The notes under the pieces are model-generated. The model worked only from the letters and a program-made list of their open reading frames with translations, ran no database searches and was not told the origin of the DNA. From positions 53,714 to 117,713 of the forward strand of contig WRLC01000002.1 of NCBI GenBank assembly GCA_009777795.1: DNA of 64,000 bases. The letters are read 5' to 3'. This stretch comes from Candidatus Saccharimonadota bacterium. GTDB taxonomy: Bacteria > Patescibacteriota > Saccharimonadia > Saccharimonadales > Saccharimonadaceae. The stretch's first letter is position 1, and the number at the start of each line of letters is the position of its first letter. Shown piece after piece: positions 41,745 through 50,178 of the stretch. The translations under genes were made by a program, and so were the position numbers.

Positions 41745-42308
41745 ATGAAAATATTGCAGACGCCAGAGGCGAGTTTGAGAGAGCCGAGCCAGAAGATTGG
41801 CGAGATTACGCCGGAAATTAAGCAGTTGGCGGAGGATATGACGCGGCTGAGTTTGGAGTGGGAGGCGGAGCATCCGCATGAGATTTCGTCGGCGCTGGCG
41901 GCGCCGCAAGTGGGGCAGAATGTGCGGATGATTATTGTGCGAAATAGCGCGGAGGATAAGGCGGACAAGACTTTTACGGCGCTGATTAACCCGAAAGTGG
42001 TGAGCGAAGGTGGCAGGTCGGTGGCGGACTGGGAGGGGTGCTTGTCGGTGCCGGAATTGTACGGCAAAGTGGTGCGGCGGGAGCAAGTGAAGGTGAGCGC
42101 GCAACTGCTGGACGGGGCGGAGGTGAAGATTCGAGTGTCCGGACACTTGGCAAGGACGCTACTGCATGAGATTGACCATTTGGATGGAGTTTTGTTTTTG
42201 GATAAAATTCGAGGGAAAAAGAAGGCGTTTTCGCGACTACGGGACGATGGGGCGCTGGTGCCGATTGAGTATAACGAAATTGAAAACGACGAGGCGTTGT
42301 GGGGGTAA
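41745..42308 (+). CDS. def: Peptide deformylase
   Basis: A 187-residue metalloenzyme removing the formyl group from nascent proteins. Its three motifs are ALAAPQVGQ (the first Gly of GLAAPQVG is Ala), EGCLSVPELYG with the metal-binding Cys, and LLHEIDHLDG with the two His ligands and catalytic Glu. I start at 41745: TATAAT ends exactly 6 nt upstream of that ATG, and the protein start KILQTPEASLREPS aligns with other deformylases. It overlaps fmt. Confidence 0.95.
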   Translation: MKILQTPEASLREPSQKIGEITPEIKQLAEDMTRLSLEWEAEHPHEISSALAAPQVGQNVRMIIVRNSAEDKADKTFTALINPKVVSEGGRSVADWEGCLSVPELYGKVVRREQVKVSAQLLDGAEVKIRVSGHLARTLLHEIDHLDGVLFLDKIRGKKKAFSRLRDDGALVPIEYNEIENDEALWG

Positions 42309-43192
42309 AAGAGGTACCGATTATCTTTTTTGGGGTAGATCGCTTCCCTGCCCTGCCGCTCGAAAAACTCTTGGCGGGCGGTTATAATGTGCGGGCGATT
42401 TTTGCAGCGCCGGACAAAGATGGGCGGGGCGGCAAAAAAGTGGCGCCGGTGGCGAAAGTTCTGGGCGAGAAATATGGTGTGCCGGTGTTCCAGCCGGTGA
42501 AAGGCGGCGAAATTCTGCCGATTTTGGAGAGCTTAGGGGTGGAGGGGGCGCTGGGGGTGCTGGTGAGTTATGGCAAAATGATTCCGCAGGCAGTGCTGGA
42601 TTGGTTTAGCCCGATGCCGATTGTGAATATCCATCCGTCGCTGTTGCCAAAATATCGCGGGAGTAGCCCGGTGGAGAGCGCGATTTTGAATGGAGACGAA
42701 AAGACTGGGGTGTCGATTATTAAATTGGTGGCAGAAATGGACGCGGGCGATGTGCTGGCGGTGCGAGAGATTGATGTGGCGGCGGACGAGACGAGCTCGT
42801 CGCTCTATGAGAAGGCGGCGCAAGTCGGCTGGGAGATGTTGGAGGGATTGATAGCGCAGATTGTCGATGGGTCGGCGAAAAGCGCCGGGCAAAGTCATGA
42901 CCAAGCGACTTTTACGGGGAGGCTCGAGAAGGAGGCGGCGGAACTGACGAGTGAGAAAACGGCGGACGAGCTGGAGCGGAAAGTCCGGGCGTTTGATGTG
43001 AGCCCGAAGGCATTTTTGATGCATGAGGGGAAGCGATTTGCGGTTTTGGCAGGGGTAGTGAGCGAAAAAAGACAGACGGCGCTAGATATTGAGGGCGCGG
43101 ACGGGAAGTTTTATTCGCCGACGGTGATTACGCCTGAGGGGAAGAAGACGATGGCAGTTGATGACTACCTGCGAGGAGCTGGTCGCGGTTAG
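42299..43192 (+). CDS. fmt: Methionyl-tRNA formyltransferase
   Basis: A 297-residue enzyme that formylates initiator Met-tRNA using 10-formyl-THF. The hydrolase-fold N-terminal domain shows the catalytic stretch MPIVNIHPSLLPKYRGSSPVESAI and AEMDAGDV; the C-terminal OB-like domain starts about residue 205 (EKTADELERKVRAFDV). It starts with GTG inside the 3' end of def (10-nt overlap), giving translational coupling. Its 3' end overlaps the convergent gene at 43128 by about 65 nt. Confidence 0.94.
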   Translation: MGVKEVPIIFFGVDRFPALPLEKLLAGGYNVRAIFAAPDKDGRGGKKVAPVAKVLGEKYGVPVFQPVKGGEILPILESLGVEGALGVLVSYGKMIPQAVLDWFSPMPIVNIHPSLLPKYRGSSPVESAILNGDEKTGVSIIKLVAEMDAGDVLAVREIDVAADETSSSLYEKAAQVGWEMLEGLIAQIVDGSAKSAGQSHDQATFTGRLEKEAAELTSEKTADELERKVRAFDVSPKAFLMHEGKRFAVLAGVVSEKRQTALDIEGADGKFYSPTVITPEGKKTMAVDDYLRGAGRG

Positions 43193-43571
43193 CGAGGACT
43201 TCTTGTTTGATGGTTTCGCCGACTTTGGCGATGACGGCGTCGTAGTCGGGGCGGTTGGTGATGAGCCACTTAACAGAGGCATATTCGTCGTTGAGCTCGG
43301 GTGAGTCGGGGGCGAGTTGGAGTTTTTCGGCCATTTGGGTGTAGAGGGGGTCGTTTTTGTAGTCGTTTTTGGTGAGGAAGTCGCTGATGACGGCGAGGTC
43401 GCCGGCGACGATGCCGTCGAATTGGTCGACGATGTCTTTAGGTAGGCCCTCGGCGATGGCCTCGCCAACGCGGGTCTCGTGTTCCTCGGCCAAGTGGGCC
43501 AAGAACTCGGCCTTGTGCGGCAAGCCGTCTAGTCCGTTTTCTGCCAAGAATTTTTCGTCAAATTCCACCAT
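43128..43571 (-). CDS. DUF5663-like small acidic protein
   Basis: A 147-residue acidic helical protein: an N-terminal unit LAENGLDGLPHKAEFLAHLAEEHETRVGEAIAEGLPKD, split here as ENGLDGLP and ETRVGEAIAEGLP, matches the pattern I recall for DUF5663 (a domain found in CPR genomes), followed by a tail ending in serines. Its 3' end overlaps fmt on the other strand. It has a promoter at 43592-43620 and an AGGAG ribosome site. Molecular function is unknown. Confidence 0.65.
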   Translation of the reverse strand: MVEFDEKFLAENGLDGLPHKAEFLAHLAEEHETRVGEAIAEGLPKDIVDQFDGIVAGDLAVISDFLTKNDYKNDPLYTQMAEKLQLAPDSPELNDEYASVKWLITNRPDYDAVIAKVGETIKQEVLANRDQLLAGSHQLPSSSSPQA

Positions 43572-43591
43572 TATTGTCTCCTGTTTAGTTT

Positions 43592-43620
43592 ATTATAGCT
43601 TATGCTTTTAGAAATTGCAA
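43592..43620 (-). promoter_or_regulatory. Promoter of the DUF5663-like gene
   Basis: Minus-strand TTGCAA (43615-43620), 17-nt spacer ending AAGCATAAGC and TATAAT (43592-43597). Confidence 0.65.
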
Positions 43621-43623
43621 GAA

Positions 43624-45399
43624 TTAAAGTTTGCGGGCTTTGATTTGGCGTTCGATGAACTCGAGTTGGTCGCCGATTTGGAGGGTAAGTTTGGCGGATT
43701 TGGCGTCGCGGGTGAGGCTGAGGCCGCACATTTCGCCGGCGACGGCGTTGTCGACGGTGTTCTTTTCTTTCTGGACTTTGGCCACTGTTAACTCGCCAAT
43801 TTCGGCTTTGTCGCGGAGGACTTTGGCGATGAGGCCGGCGCTAACTTTGCCGTCCAAGACTTCGCCGCCGGCGATAATCTCGCTTTTGGCATGACGGAAG
43901 ACGCCCTTGACGCTGAGTTTGCCGACGATGGTTTCGACGATTTCGGGTGCGAGGAGTTGTTCCATCTCGTGTTTGGCGTCGTCGAGTAGTTCGTAGATGA
44001 TCCTGAAAGTCCGGACTTTGGCGCCGGCTTGTTCGGCGAGTTTTTTGAGGGCGGGGCTGATATCGACGTTGAAACCATACAAGATTGTGTTGGCGCCGCG
44101 GGCGAGGGCGAGGTCGTTTTCGGTGATGTTGCCGACGCCGGTGGCGATGATGTTGAGGCGGACGAGGCCTTGGGTGTCGATGAGACGGAGGCTGTCGACG
44201 ACGCTGGTGGCGGAGCCGCCGACGTCGGCCTTGACGACGACGTTGAGCTCGGCGGAATTGTCGATGTCGGACATTTTGCGCAGCAAGTCGAAGTTGGTGA
44301 CGTTGGTGCTGGCGCTGCTTTCCTGCGCGCGGGCGAGGTTGCTTTCGGCCATGCGGCGGGCGCCGCGTTCGCTGTCGACCTCGGCGAAGTAGTCGCCGAA
44401 ACTTGGTAAATCTTTGAAGCCGACGACAGTGACGGGTGTGGCGGGAGTGGCTTTACCCTTGGGCTTGCCGCGCCAGTCAAACATGGTGCGGACTTTGCCG
44501 CGACTGCCGGCAGCGACGATGAAGTCGCCAGCTTTGAGCACGCCGCCGGTGATGAGAAGGTTGGCAATCGGGCCACGGCCGACTTCCATATGCGATTCGA
44601 TGACGAGGCCGCAGGCGGGGATGTCTTGGTCGGCACGGAGGTCTTCGACGTCGGCGAGGAGTAAAATCATTTCGAGTAGTTGGTCGAGGTTCTTGCCCTC
44701 TTTGGCGGAAATTGGGACCATGATGGTGTCGCCGCCCCATTCTTCGGGGTTCATGTTGTATTCGGAGGCGAGCTCGGCCATGACGCGGTTGACGTCGGCG
44801 CCGGGCTTGTCAATTTTATTAATGGCGACGATAATTTTGGCGTTGCTGCTTTTGGCGAATTCGATAGCTTCGACAGTTTGGGGTTTAACGCCGTCGTCGG
44901 CAGCGACGACGAGGACGACGATGTCGGTCAAGGAGGCGGAGTGTTGGCGAAGGGCGGCAAAGGCAGAGTGGCCGGGCGTGTCGAGGAGGGTGATGAGGCG
45001 TTTTTTATGCTCGAGTTGGTAGGCGGAGATGTGCTGGGTGATGCCGCCGGCCTCGCTGGCGGCGGTTTTTTTACCAAGGAGGGTGTCGAGGAGGGTGGTT
45101 TTGCCGTGGTCGACATGGCCCATGATGGCGACAATCGGCGGGCGCGAAACGGCGCCCTCGGAAAGTTGTTTGTCTTCGCGGGCTGGGAGGTCGACTTTGC
45201 GGCGCTCGAGCTCGATTTCTTCGTCGAGGTCGAGCTCGCCGATGATGAGGGCGGCGGTGTCGTAGTCGAGCTTCTGGTTGATGGTGGCGACAATGCCGTT
45301 TTTGAAGAGCTCGCCAATCAACTTAACGACTGGTAGGCCGAGGGCGGCGGCTAGTTCATCAACGGTGATGGAGCCAGCGATGGAAACGACTTTTTTGAT
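43624..45399 (-). CDS. infB: Translation initiation factor IF-2, probable AUC start
   Basis: IF-2 GTPase (about 591 residues) that delivers fMet-tRNA to the 30S subunit. G1 is [10 protein letters not shown]3 DTPGH, G4 NKID; domains II-IV follow with [11 protein letters not shown] and the C-terminal fMet-tRNA domain. The conserved N-terminal helix domain ([33 protein letters not shown], given here in parts) is encoded upstream of the first canonical start codon (TTG at 45321). The only in-frame codon well placed behind the AAAGGAG site is ATC at 45399 (6-nt spacing), after an in-frame TGA. I therefore start at ATC. The long variable N-terminus of E. coli IF-2 is missing. Confidence 0.88.
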   Translation of the reverse strand: MKKVVSIAGSITVDELAAALGLPVVKLIGELFKNGIVATINQKLDYDTAALIIGELDLDEEIELERRKVDLPAREDKQLSEGAVSRPPIVAIMGHVDHGKTTLLDTLLGKKTAASEAGGITQHISAYQLEHKKRLITLLDTPGHSAFAALRQHSASLTDIVVLVVAADDGVKPQTVEAIEFAKSSNAKIIVAINKIDKPGADVNRVMAELASEYNMNPEEWGGDTIMVPISAKEGKNLDQLLEMILLLADVEDLRADQDIPACGLVIESHMEVGRGPIANLLITGGVLKAGDFIVAAGSRGKVRTMFDWRGKPKGKATPATPVTVVGFKDLPSFGDYFAEVDSERGARRMAESNLARAQESSASTNVTNFDLLRKMSDIDNSAELNVVVKADVGGSATSVVDSLRLIDTQGLVRLNIIATGVGNITENDLALARGANTILYGFNVDISPALKKLAEQAGAKVRTFRIIYELLDDAKHEMEQLLAPEIVETIVGKLSVKGVFRHAKSEIIAGGEVLDGKVSAGLIAKVLRDKAEIGELTVAKVQKEKNTVDNAVAGEMCGLSLTRDAKSAKLTLQIGDQLEFIERQIKARKL

Positions 45400-45422
45400 A
45401 ACTGACTCCTTTCATACTTAAT

Positions 45423-46499
45423 TTATTTTTTGAGCGACAGGGCGATTTTGCGGCTAGCTAAATCGATATCGATGACGGTAAACTTCTTCTTGTCGCCGAG
45501 GGCGAAAATCTTTTCGGGGGCGTCGTTCTTGCCGGTGCCCATCTCGGTAATGTGGACGAGGGCCTCAACCGACGGGGTAATCTGGACAAAGGCGCCAAAT
45601 GGGGTGATGCGGGTGATGGTGCCTTCGACTTCGTCGCCTTTTTTGAAGTGGGCGGTCTCGGAGAGCCAAGGGTCAGGCAAGGTCTGCTTAATCGAGAGGC
45701 TGAGGCGGCCGTTGTCGACGGAAATGACTTTGGCGCGGACTTTGTCGCCGTTTTTGAGGTATTTATTGACGTCGAGGACGCGCTCCCAAGAGACTTCGGA
45801 GATGTGGACGAGGCCCTCGATGCCGTCGACATTGACAAAAGCGCCAAAATCAACGACGCCGGTGACGACGCCCTCAACCTCGTCGCCAACGGCGATGCCT
45901 TCGAGTTTCTCGGCGCTGATGGTTTTGGCGGTGTCGCGCTCGGAGAAAATCAGTTTGTTGTTCTTTTTATCGACGTCGATGACTTTGACAGTCATGGGCT
46001 TGCCGATGAGGGCGCTGAGTTTCTGGACGATTTCGGTGCGGTCGCCCGAGGTGGAGCGGGGGTAGTGCTCGATGGCAAGCTGGGAGACGGGCATAAAGCC
46101 GCGAACGCCGTTATACTCGATGAGTAGACCGCCGCGATTGGCGTCGAAAGGTGCGACTTCGATGGTGGAGCCTTCGTTTTTCTTGATGAGGAGCTCGTCC
46201 CAGCCGCGGTCTTTAGCGGCTTTGCGGAAGGAGATGAGTTGGTAGCCGTTTTCGGTTTCTTCGCCAAGGATGCTGGCTTGGACAGCTTCGCCGACGGTGA
46301 GATCGCGGGAAAAAGCGACTTCGTTTCTAGGGATGATGCCGACGCCATGAGCGCCGAGGTCGACGAGGATTTCGGATTTCTTGACCGAGAGAACGGTGCC
46401 GTTGATTAGCTCGCCCTCTTCGAACGCGTTAATCTCCTGCCCTGCTAAGAGCTCGTCCATGGTTGGCTTGGCTGATTGCTTAGTTGCTACTTTTGCCAC
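45423..46499 (-). CDS. rpsA: 30S ribosomal protein S1
   Basis: A 358-residue protein with four S1 (OB-fold) domains, visible as repeated GxVxxVxxFGAFVxxxGxEGLVHIS patterns (for example VDFGAFVNVDGIEGLVHISEVSW and TPFGAFVQITPSVEALVHITEM, shortened here). It is shorter than the six-domain E. coli S1. It binds mRNA near the 30S platform; with many leaderless mRNAs here its role may differ from E. coli. It precedes infB in the same direction with a short gap. Confidence 0.92.
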   Translation of the reverse strand: MAKVATKQSAKPTMDELLAGQEINAFEEGELINGTVLSVKKSEILVDLGAHGVGIIPRNEVAFSRDLTVGEAVQASILGEETENGYQLISFRKAAKDRGWDELLIKKNEGSTIEVAPFDANRGGLLIEYNGVRGFMPVSQLAIEHYPRSTSGDRTEIVQKLSALIGKPMTVKVIDVDKKNNKLIFSERDTAKTISAEKLEGIAVGDEVEGVVTGVVDFGAFVNVDGIEGLVHISEVSWERVLDVNKYLKNGDKVRAKVISVDNGRLSLSIKQTLPDPWLSETAHFKKGDEVEGTITRITPFGAFVQITPSVEALVHITEMGTGKNDAPEKIFALGDKKKFTVIDIDLASRKIALSLKK

Positions 46500-46611
46500 T
46501 ACTTATTTTCTTGAACAGGCCGAAGACCCGCCCAAAACTCCTTTCATTTGTTAATATAATATATCAGATAGATTAGGGAAAAGCAAGGGCTTTGTGCTAT
46601 ATATATTATAT

Positions 46612-47034
46612 ATGATTGAGAGGTTGCGAGAGGATTTTCCGGAGTTTCGGTTTCGCGAGGGGAAGCGGTTTCGCTGGCGGCCGGCGACGAAGACGATTAC
46701 GCTTGAGGGGGGATGTGCCGGGCAAAAATATGAGCTTCAAGCGCTACACGAGCTGGCACACGCGATTTTAGGGCATGCGGATGAGGTTTATGACCTAGAA
46801 CGCTTAAAATGCGAGGTAGCGGCTTGGGAGCTGGTGCGGACGGAGCTAGCGGCGCGGTATGGGGTGGCGTGGGATGAGGAGTTTGTGCAGGATATGCTGG
46901 ACACTTACCGGGCGTGGCTGCACAAAAAATCCGCCTGCCCGGCTTGCAAACAGTGTCGAGTGCAAACCAAGACAGGCGAATATGCGTGCTTGAACGCGTG
47001 CGAGCTTATTTCTTCGCTGGACCACGGCGGCTAA
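46612..47034 (+). CDS. Putative HExxH metallopeptidase with C-terminal Cys cluster
   Basis: A 140-residue protein with HELAHAILGH (about residues 46-55), the zinc-binding HExxH motif of gluzincin/ImmA-IrrE-like peptidases, followed by an acidic helix with a possible third ligand (LKCEVAAWELV). Near the C-terminus CPACKQC and a later C...C form a possible zinc ribbon. TATATT lies just upstream of the ATG at 46612. ImmA-like peptidases cleave repressors of mobile elements or phages; whether this one does is unknown. Its 3' end overlaps the convergent gene. Confidence 0.65.
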   Translation: MIERLREDFPEFRFREGKRFRWRPATKTITLEGGCAGQKYELQALHELAHAILGHADEVYDLERLKCEVAAWELVRTELAARYGVAWDEEFVQDMLDTYRAWLHKKSACPACKQCRVQTKTGEYACLNACELISSLDHGG

Positions 47035-47203
47035 TAGCACCGCCTTTGGCGCCGGCAATACGAGCTAGTTCGCGGTTAGCGGCAAAGCCACCGGTGCGGC
47101 CTTTTTTGCCGCCCATGGCACCGATGCGAGCATAGAAATCTGCACCGTGAATAGCTTTGTTGGTTGCAGCGGCTTTAGCACCGCCGATTTTGTTCCCTGC
47201 CAT
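47006..47203 (-). CDS. KGG-type stress protein
   Basis: A 65-residue Gly/Ala/Lys-rich protein with KGG-like repeats (GAKAAATNKA, IGAMGGKKGRTGGF, IAGAKGGAISRRG), resembling the short hydrophilic GsiB/KGG proteins induced by stress. It overlaps the 3' end of the HExxH gene. I start at 47203 (MAGNKIGGAK) and not at the upstream in-frame ATG. A sigma70-type promoter lies at 47267-47295. A role in desiccation or dormancy is inferred only from composition. Confidence 0.7.
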   Translation of the reverse strand: MAGNKIGGAKAAATNKAIHGADFYARIGAMGGKKGRTGGFAANRELARIAGAKGGAISRRGPAKK

Positions 47204-47266
47204 CTCATCTCTTTCTCCCACGCCTTAATCCACCGTTTAATAAAAGCACCCTCTGTGCTTACCTTT

Positions 47267-47295
47267 ATTATATCATACCGTAAGCATAAAGTCAA
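47267..47295 (-). promoter_or_regulatory. Promoter of the KGG protein gene
   Basis: Minus-strand TTGACT (47290-47295), 17-nt spacer ending GGTATGA and TATAAT (47267-47272). Confidence 0.65.
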
Positions 47296-47338
47296 GAGTT
47301 CTGTTGCATGCGGGAAAAAAGTTGTGTATAATATATAT

Positions 47339-48781
47339 ATGAAGAAATTTTGGGGTAAGATACAGAGGTTTTTTAGGGCGATTCCTGAGAAGTTGGGAGA
47401 GTTTTTTGCGAATAAGAAGGCGTTTTATGCGCTGATAATTGCCAGTGCGGTGCTGGTGGCGGCGGTGCTGGTGTTTGGGGTGATTCGGCCGTTTCGGACG
47501 ATGGTATTAGGGGTGAATGTGAACCAGAGGTTTGACCAGAGCCAGCTGATACCGTTTAAGGAAAGTGGGCTGTTTGGCTATATGGATACGAAGGGTAAAG
47601 TGGTGATTTCGCCGCGATTTGACAAGGCGGGGGCGTTTAATGGGAAGTACGCGCTGGCGACAGCGGGCGACCGGGATCAGATTATTAATCGGAAGGGCGA
47701 GGTGCAGATTGAGGCGCTGCGGGATGCGGTGTTTTATGAGGAGACGACGGGGACTTGGTTAGCGGGGGGGACGCTTTATAACAAGGATTTGAAGCGAGTT
47801 TCGAAGAATAAGTTGGATGTGCGACAGGGGTCGCGCGGGCTCTATCCGTATGCGGAGGGGGGTGAGAATTATGGGATTATGGACGCGCGAGGTAAGGAAA
47901 TTTATGATTGCGGTGGTGTGGTGTGCGAGGTGGAGGTATCGGTGGCGATTCGGGAGCTACGTGATGCTTATGCTCTAATTAGCATAAATAACGGTACTCG
48001 GGTGATTATTAACGCAAAAAACGGTAAGGTTATCTTGGAATATGGCGGGATGACTGAGGTGGAGGTGAAGGATAATAATATCTTTGCGGTTTCGAGCGTG
48101 GAAGATGGCAAGCAGGCGACTTTTTACCGCTACATTGAGCGGGATAGAGTGGCGGTAGAGGCGGAAGATGGGGTGATTTTCTCGCTGTTTGACCCGAAAA
48201 ATAAGTATTTTTTGACGGATTTCGGTGAGACTTGGGCGGATAGGAATCGAAGCAGCCGTTATGCTTTCTACCGGCAGAAGGACAACTCGTTTTTCTCGAC
48301 AACGGCGCGGCGGGCGCTGACGGTAGATGAGTTGACGACTGGGCTATCGCTGGCACGCTGTGGAGATAACCGATATGGCATAAATTCGGGCGATACGGAA
48401 ATACTGAAATGCGAGTATGACGATGTGGAATTGCTGGATGCTGCCCTGTTTGTGTTCCTAAGTAAGCGTAAAGGGCAAGAAATTGTGATATTGAAGAATG
48501 GTAGCCAATATACATTATATGATATAAATAAGGGGAGAGTTTTGATGACGACGGATGCACCGATTCAGACATCGGGAGGGTCGCCTTTCTTCGCGAGCTA
48601 TGACAATCGGAGCGAGACGGTGAAGGTTTATAATGCGATTACTGGGGTGACGGAGGAATTGCCGACGGCGGGGGCCTCAAGTTGGACGCAGGGGGCGAAC
48701 TTCTTTTCGATAAATTCGACAGGGCGGATTCGCTATTATAACAACCGCCTAGAGGAAATCCGCTCGGTCAGCCCCCAGTAA
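47339..48781 (+). CDS. Membrane-anchored WG-repeat protein
   Basis: A 480-residue protein: short basic cytoplasmic N-terminus, one membrane segment (ALIIASAVLVAAVLVFGVI, about residues 31-49) and a large extracytoplasmic domain of WG-type beta repeats (for example SGLFGYMDTKGKVVISPRFDKAG and YGIMDARGKEIYD). WG repeats form beta-propeller-like ligand-binding surfaces. TATAAT ends 6 nt before the ATG at 47339, fixing the start. Its function is probably binding at the cell surface; the ligand is unknown. Confidence 0.75.
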   Translation: MKKFWGKIQRFFRAIPEKLGEFFANKKAFYALIIASAVLVAAVLVFGVIRPFRTMVLGVNVNQRFDQSQLIPFKESGLFGYMDTKGKVVISPRFDKAGAFNGKYALATAGDRDQIINRKGEVQIEALRDAVFYEETTGTWLAGGTLYNKDLKRVSKNKLDVRQGSRGLYPYAEGGENYGIMDARGKEIYDCGGVVCEVEVSVAIRELRDAYALISINNGTRVIINAKNGKVILEYGGMTEVEVKDNNIFAVSSVEDGKQATFYRYIERDRVAVEAEDGVIFSLFDPKNKYFLTDFGETWADRNRSSRYAFYRQKDNSFFSTTARRALTVDELTTGLSLARCGDNRYGINSGDTEILKCEYDDVELLDAALFVFLSKRKGQEIVILKNGSQYTLYDINKGRVLMTTDAPIQTSGGSPFFASYDNRSETVKVYNAITGVTEELPTAGASSWTQGANFFSINSTGRIRYYNNRLEEIRSVSPQ

Positions 48782-48842
48782 TTCCCGACTATTCGGCGAA
48801 TTACTTTGCTAGAAAATTAACGTTTTATAGTATAATGGAGAT

Positions 48843-48930
48843 GGAAGCGTGGCCGAGTGGTTGAAGGCGCACGACTCGAAATCGTGTAAGGGGCAACTCT
48901 TCGGAGGTTCGAATCCTCTCGCTTCCGCCA
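48843..48930 (+). tRNA. tRNA-Ser (CGA)
   Basis: Class II tRNA with long variable arm: acceptor GGAAGCG paired with CGCTTCC, anticodon arm CACGACT-CGA-AATCGTG, variable arm about TAAGGGGCAACTCTTC, T-arm GAGG-TTCGAAT-CCTC, discriminator G and an encoded CCA. Confidence 0.95.
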
Positions 48931-48943
48931 TAGCATAAACATT

Positions 48944-49288
48944 ATGAAACATAATCTAAAACTACAAGAAAAGCCATTTGGCTATATTCAAAATGGGACT
49001 AAAAGAATTGAGCTTAGACTCTACGACGAAAAGCGATCTCTTATAGACATAGGGGACGAAATTGAGTTTACAAATGTTGGAACTGAGGAAAAGCTTCTGG
49101 CTAGAGTTATTGGTCTATTGAAATATAAGTCATTTCAGGAGCTAGTTGCCGATTTTGATATGTCCGTTCTAGCGGACACTGAGATGAGCAAAAACGAATT
49201 GCTGGACACCCTGAACGGATTTTATCCGTCAGAGAAACAAGCTAGATTTAATGTTCTCGGCATCCGCATAGAATATCCGCTTGCGTAG
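48944..49288 (+). CDS. ASCH-domain protein
   Basis: A 114-residue protein matching the ASCH (PUA-like) fold: FGYIQNGTKRIELRLYDEKRSLIDIGDEIEF, split as IQNGTKRIELRLYDE and IGDEIEFTNVG, the typical Gly-Thr-Lys...E-R-R...GD.I.F pattern. ASCH proteins bind RNA or modified nucleosides. Its AT-rich codon use differs from the GC-rich neighbours and it starts 14 nt after tRNA-Ser, which suggests recent acquisition or an insertion next to the tRNA. No integrase or attachment repeat is visible. Confidence 0.8.
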   Translation: MKHNLKLQEKPFGYIQNGTKRIELRLYDEKRSLIDIGDEIEFTNVGTEEKLLARVIGLLKYKSFQELVADFDMSVLADTEMSKNELLDTLNGFYPSEKQARFNVLGIRIEYPLA

Positions 49289-49324
49289 TGATATAATTTA
49301 GTTGGGAGATATTAGGAGGTGATT

Positions 49325-49693
49325 ATGAGAATATATAAGGCGAAGACGGTTGATGGGTATATAAGTGCTGCGCCGGAGGGGGCGCGGGCGATTTCGAAGG
49401 AATTGCGTGAGATTATGTTGGACGCGGCGCCGGAGGTCGAGGAAAAAATCAGTTGGGGTATCCCCTTCTACCGATATAAGGGTGTGTTGGGTGGGTTTGC
49501 GGCGATGAGGGGCTATGTTGACTTTGGGTTTTGTGATTATTTGACGGACGAGGTTAAAAAAGAATTTGAGGCGGCCGGATATGCGACAAAAAAGAAGATT
49601 ATACAGATTAGATTCGACCAGAAGGTGCCGACAAGTCTGATAGCGAAACTAGTGAAGGCGCGAGTAAAGGCAAACGAGGTGGGCAAGGGCTAA
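49325..49693 (+). CDS. DUF1801 (YdhG/Fra-like) protein
   Basis: A 122-residue protein with the DUF1801 pattern: VDGYISAAPEGARAISKELREIMLDAAPEVEEKISWGIPFYRYKGVLGGFAAMRGYVDFGF, seen as GYISAAPEGAR, EKISWGIPFY and GVLGGFAAMRGYVDFGF. Relatives include an iron chaperone (Fra). A textbook Shine-Dalgarno (AGGAGGTG) precedes the ATG at 49325, unlike the leaderless neighbours. Function uncertain. Confidence 0.8.
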   Translation: MRIYKAKTVDGYISAAPEGARAISKELREIMLDAAPEVEEKISWGIPFYRYKGVLGGFAAMRGYVDFGFCDYLTDEVKKEFEAAGYATKKKIIQIRFDQKVPTSLIAKLVKARVKANEVGKG

Positions 49694-50134
49694 AATAAAA
49701 GGTGGCTACAGTCGTTTACCAGAGGCTACTAGACTGAAGCCGCGAGTTAACTTTTCGGTTGTTTTCAAAACAACACTGCTCTAAACTGGGTTTATTTGAT
49801 GCCCATCAACATTATCGGTGCTAAAACGCGCTTACCTAATGCTTTTTATGATAAACACTCGGGAACACTAGACCCCGGAAAGGACAGCCCGCCAGCCAAC
49901 AGCCGCACTCGCGGCGCCCGAAGACCGGCCGAACGCGAAGACACCAGCGCCCGCGCCAGTGCCGACCTGCCCGCCACGGTCGAACCACGGATTCGCCGCA
50001 GTCGGCGAAGCCGAGTGGTCCCCACCCCAGCCGCCACCAGCGGAGGCCGTTGCTTAGGCATTGGACGACAACGGGTGCTCGTCTTGAGTTAAGAGCCGCC
50101 GATAAGGTAAAAGCTTACGGCTACCCTCATTCTA
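49692..50134 (-). ncRNA. Candidate ncRNA A with DGR-like degenerate core
   Basis: No protein gene fits this 485-nt gap. On the minus strand an extended -10 (TGC-TAGAAT, 50129-50134) predicts transcription from about 50122, beginning with a stem GCCG-TAAG...CTTA-CGGC, then a 194-nt core (49857-50050) and T-rich DNA at about 49700. The locus is paralogous to the one at 58977-59428: both start at the same point, share GGCGGCTCTTAAC, and share GTCTAGTAGC near the end. The core would encode NPWFDRGGQVGTGAGAGVFAF, a VR-like C-type lectin segment, but stops flank it. Confidence 0.55.
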
Positions 50135-50178
50135 GCACATTTTGATAAAAATGCGGAGGGTTATGATATAATCATGTC

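Noticed and set aside
49796..50092. 98-codon plus-strand frame and a 71-codon minus-strand frame
   Set aside because: Both lie in the paralogous noncoding locus; neither has a ribosome site, and the VR-like reading frame on the minus strand is closed by stops on both sides. The paralogue at 59 kb conserves DNA and promoter position, not a start codon.
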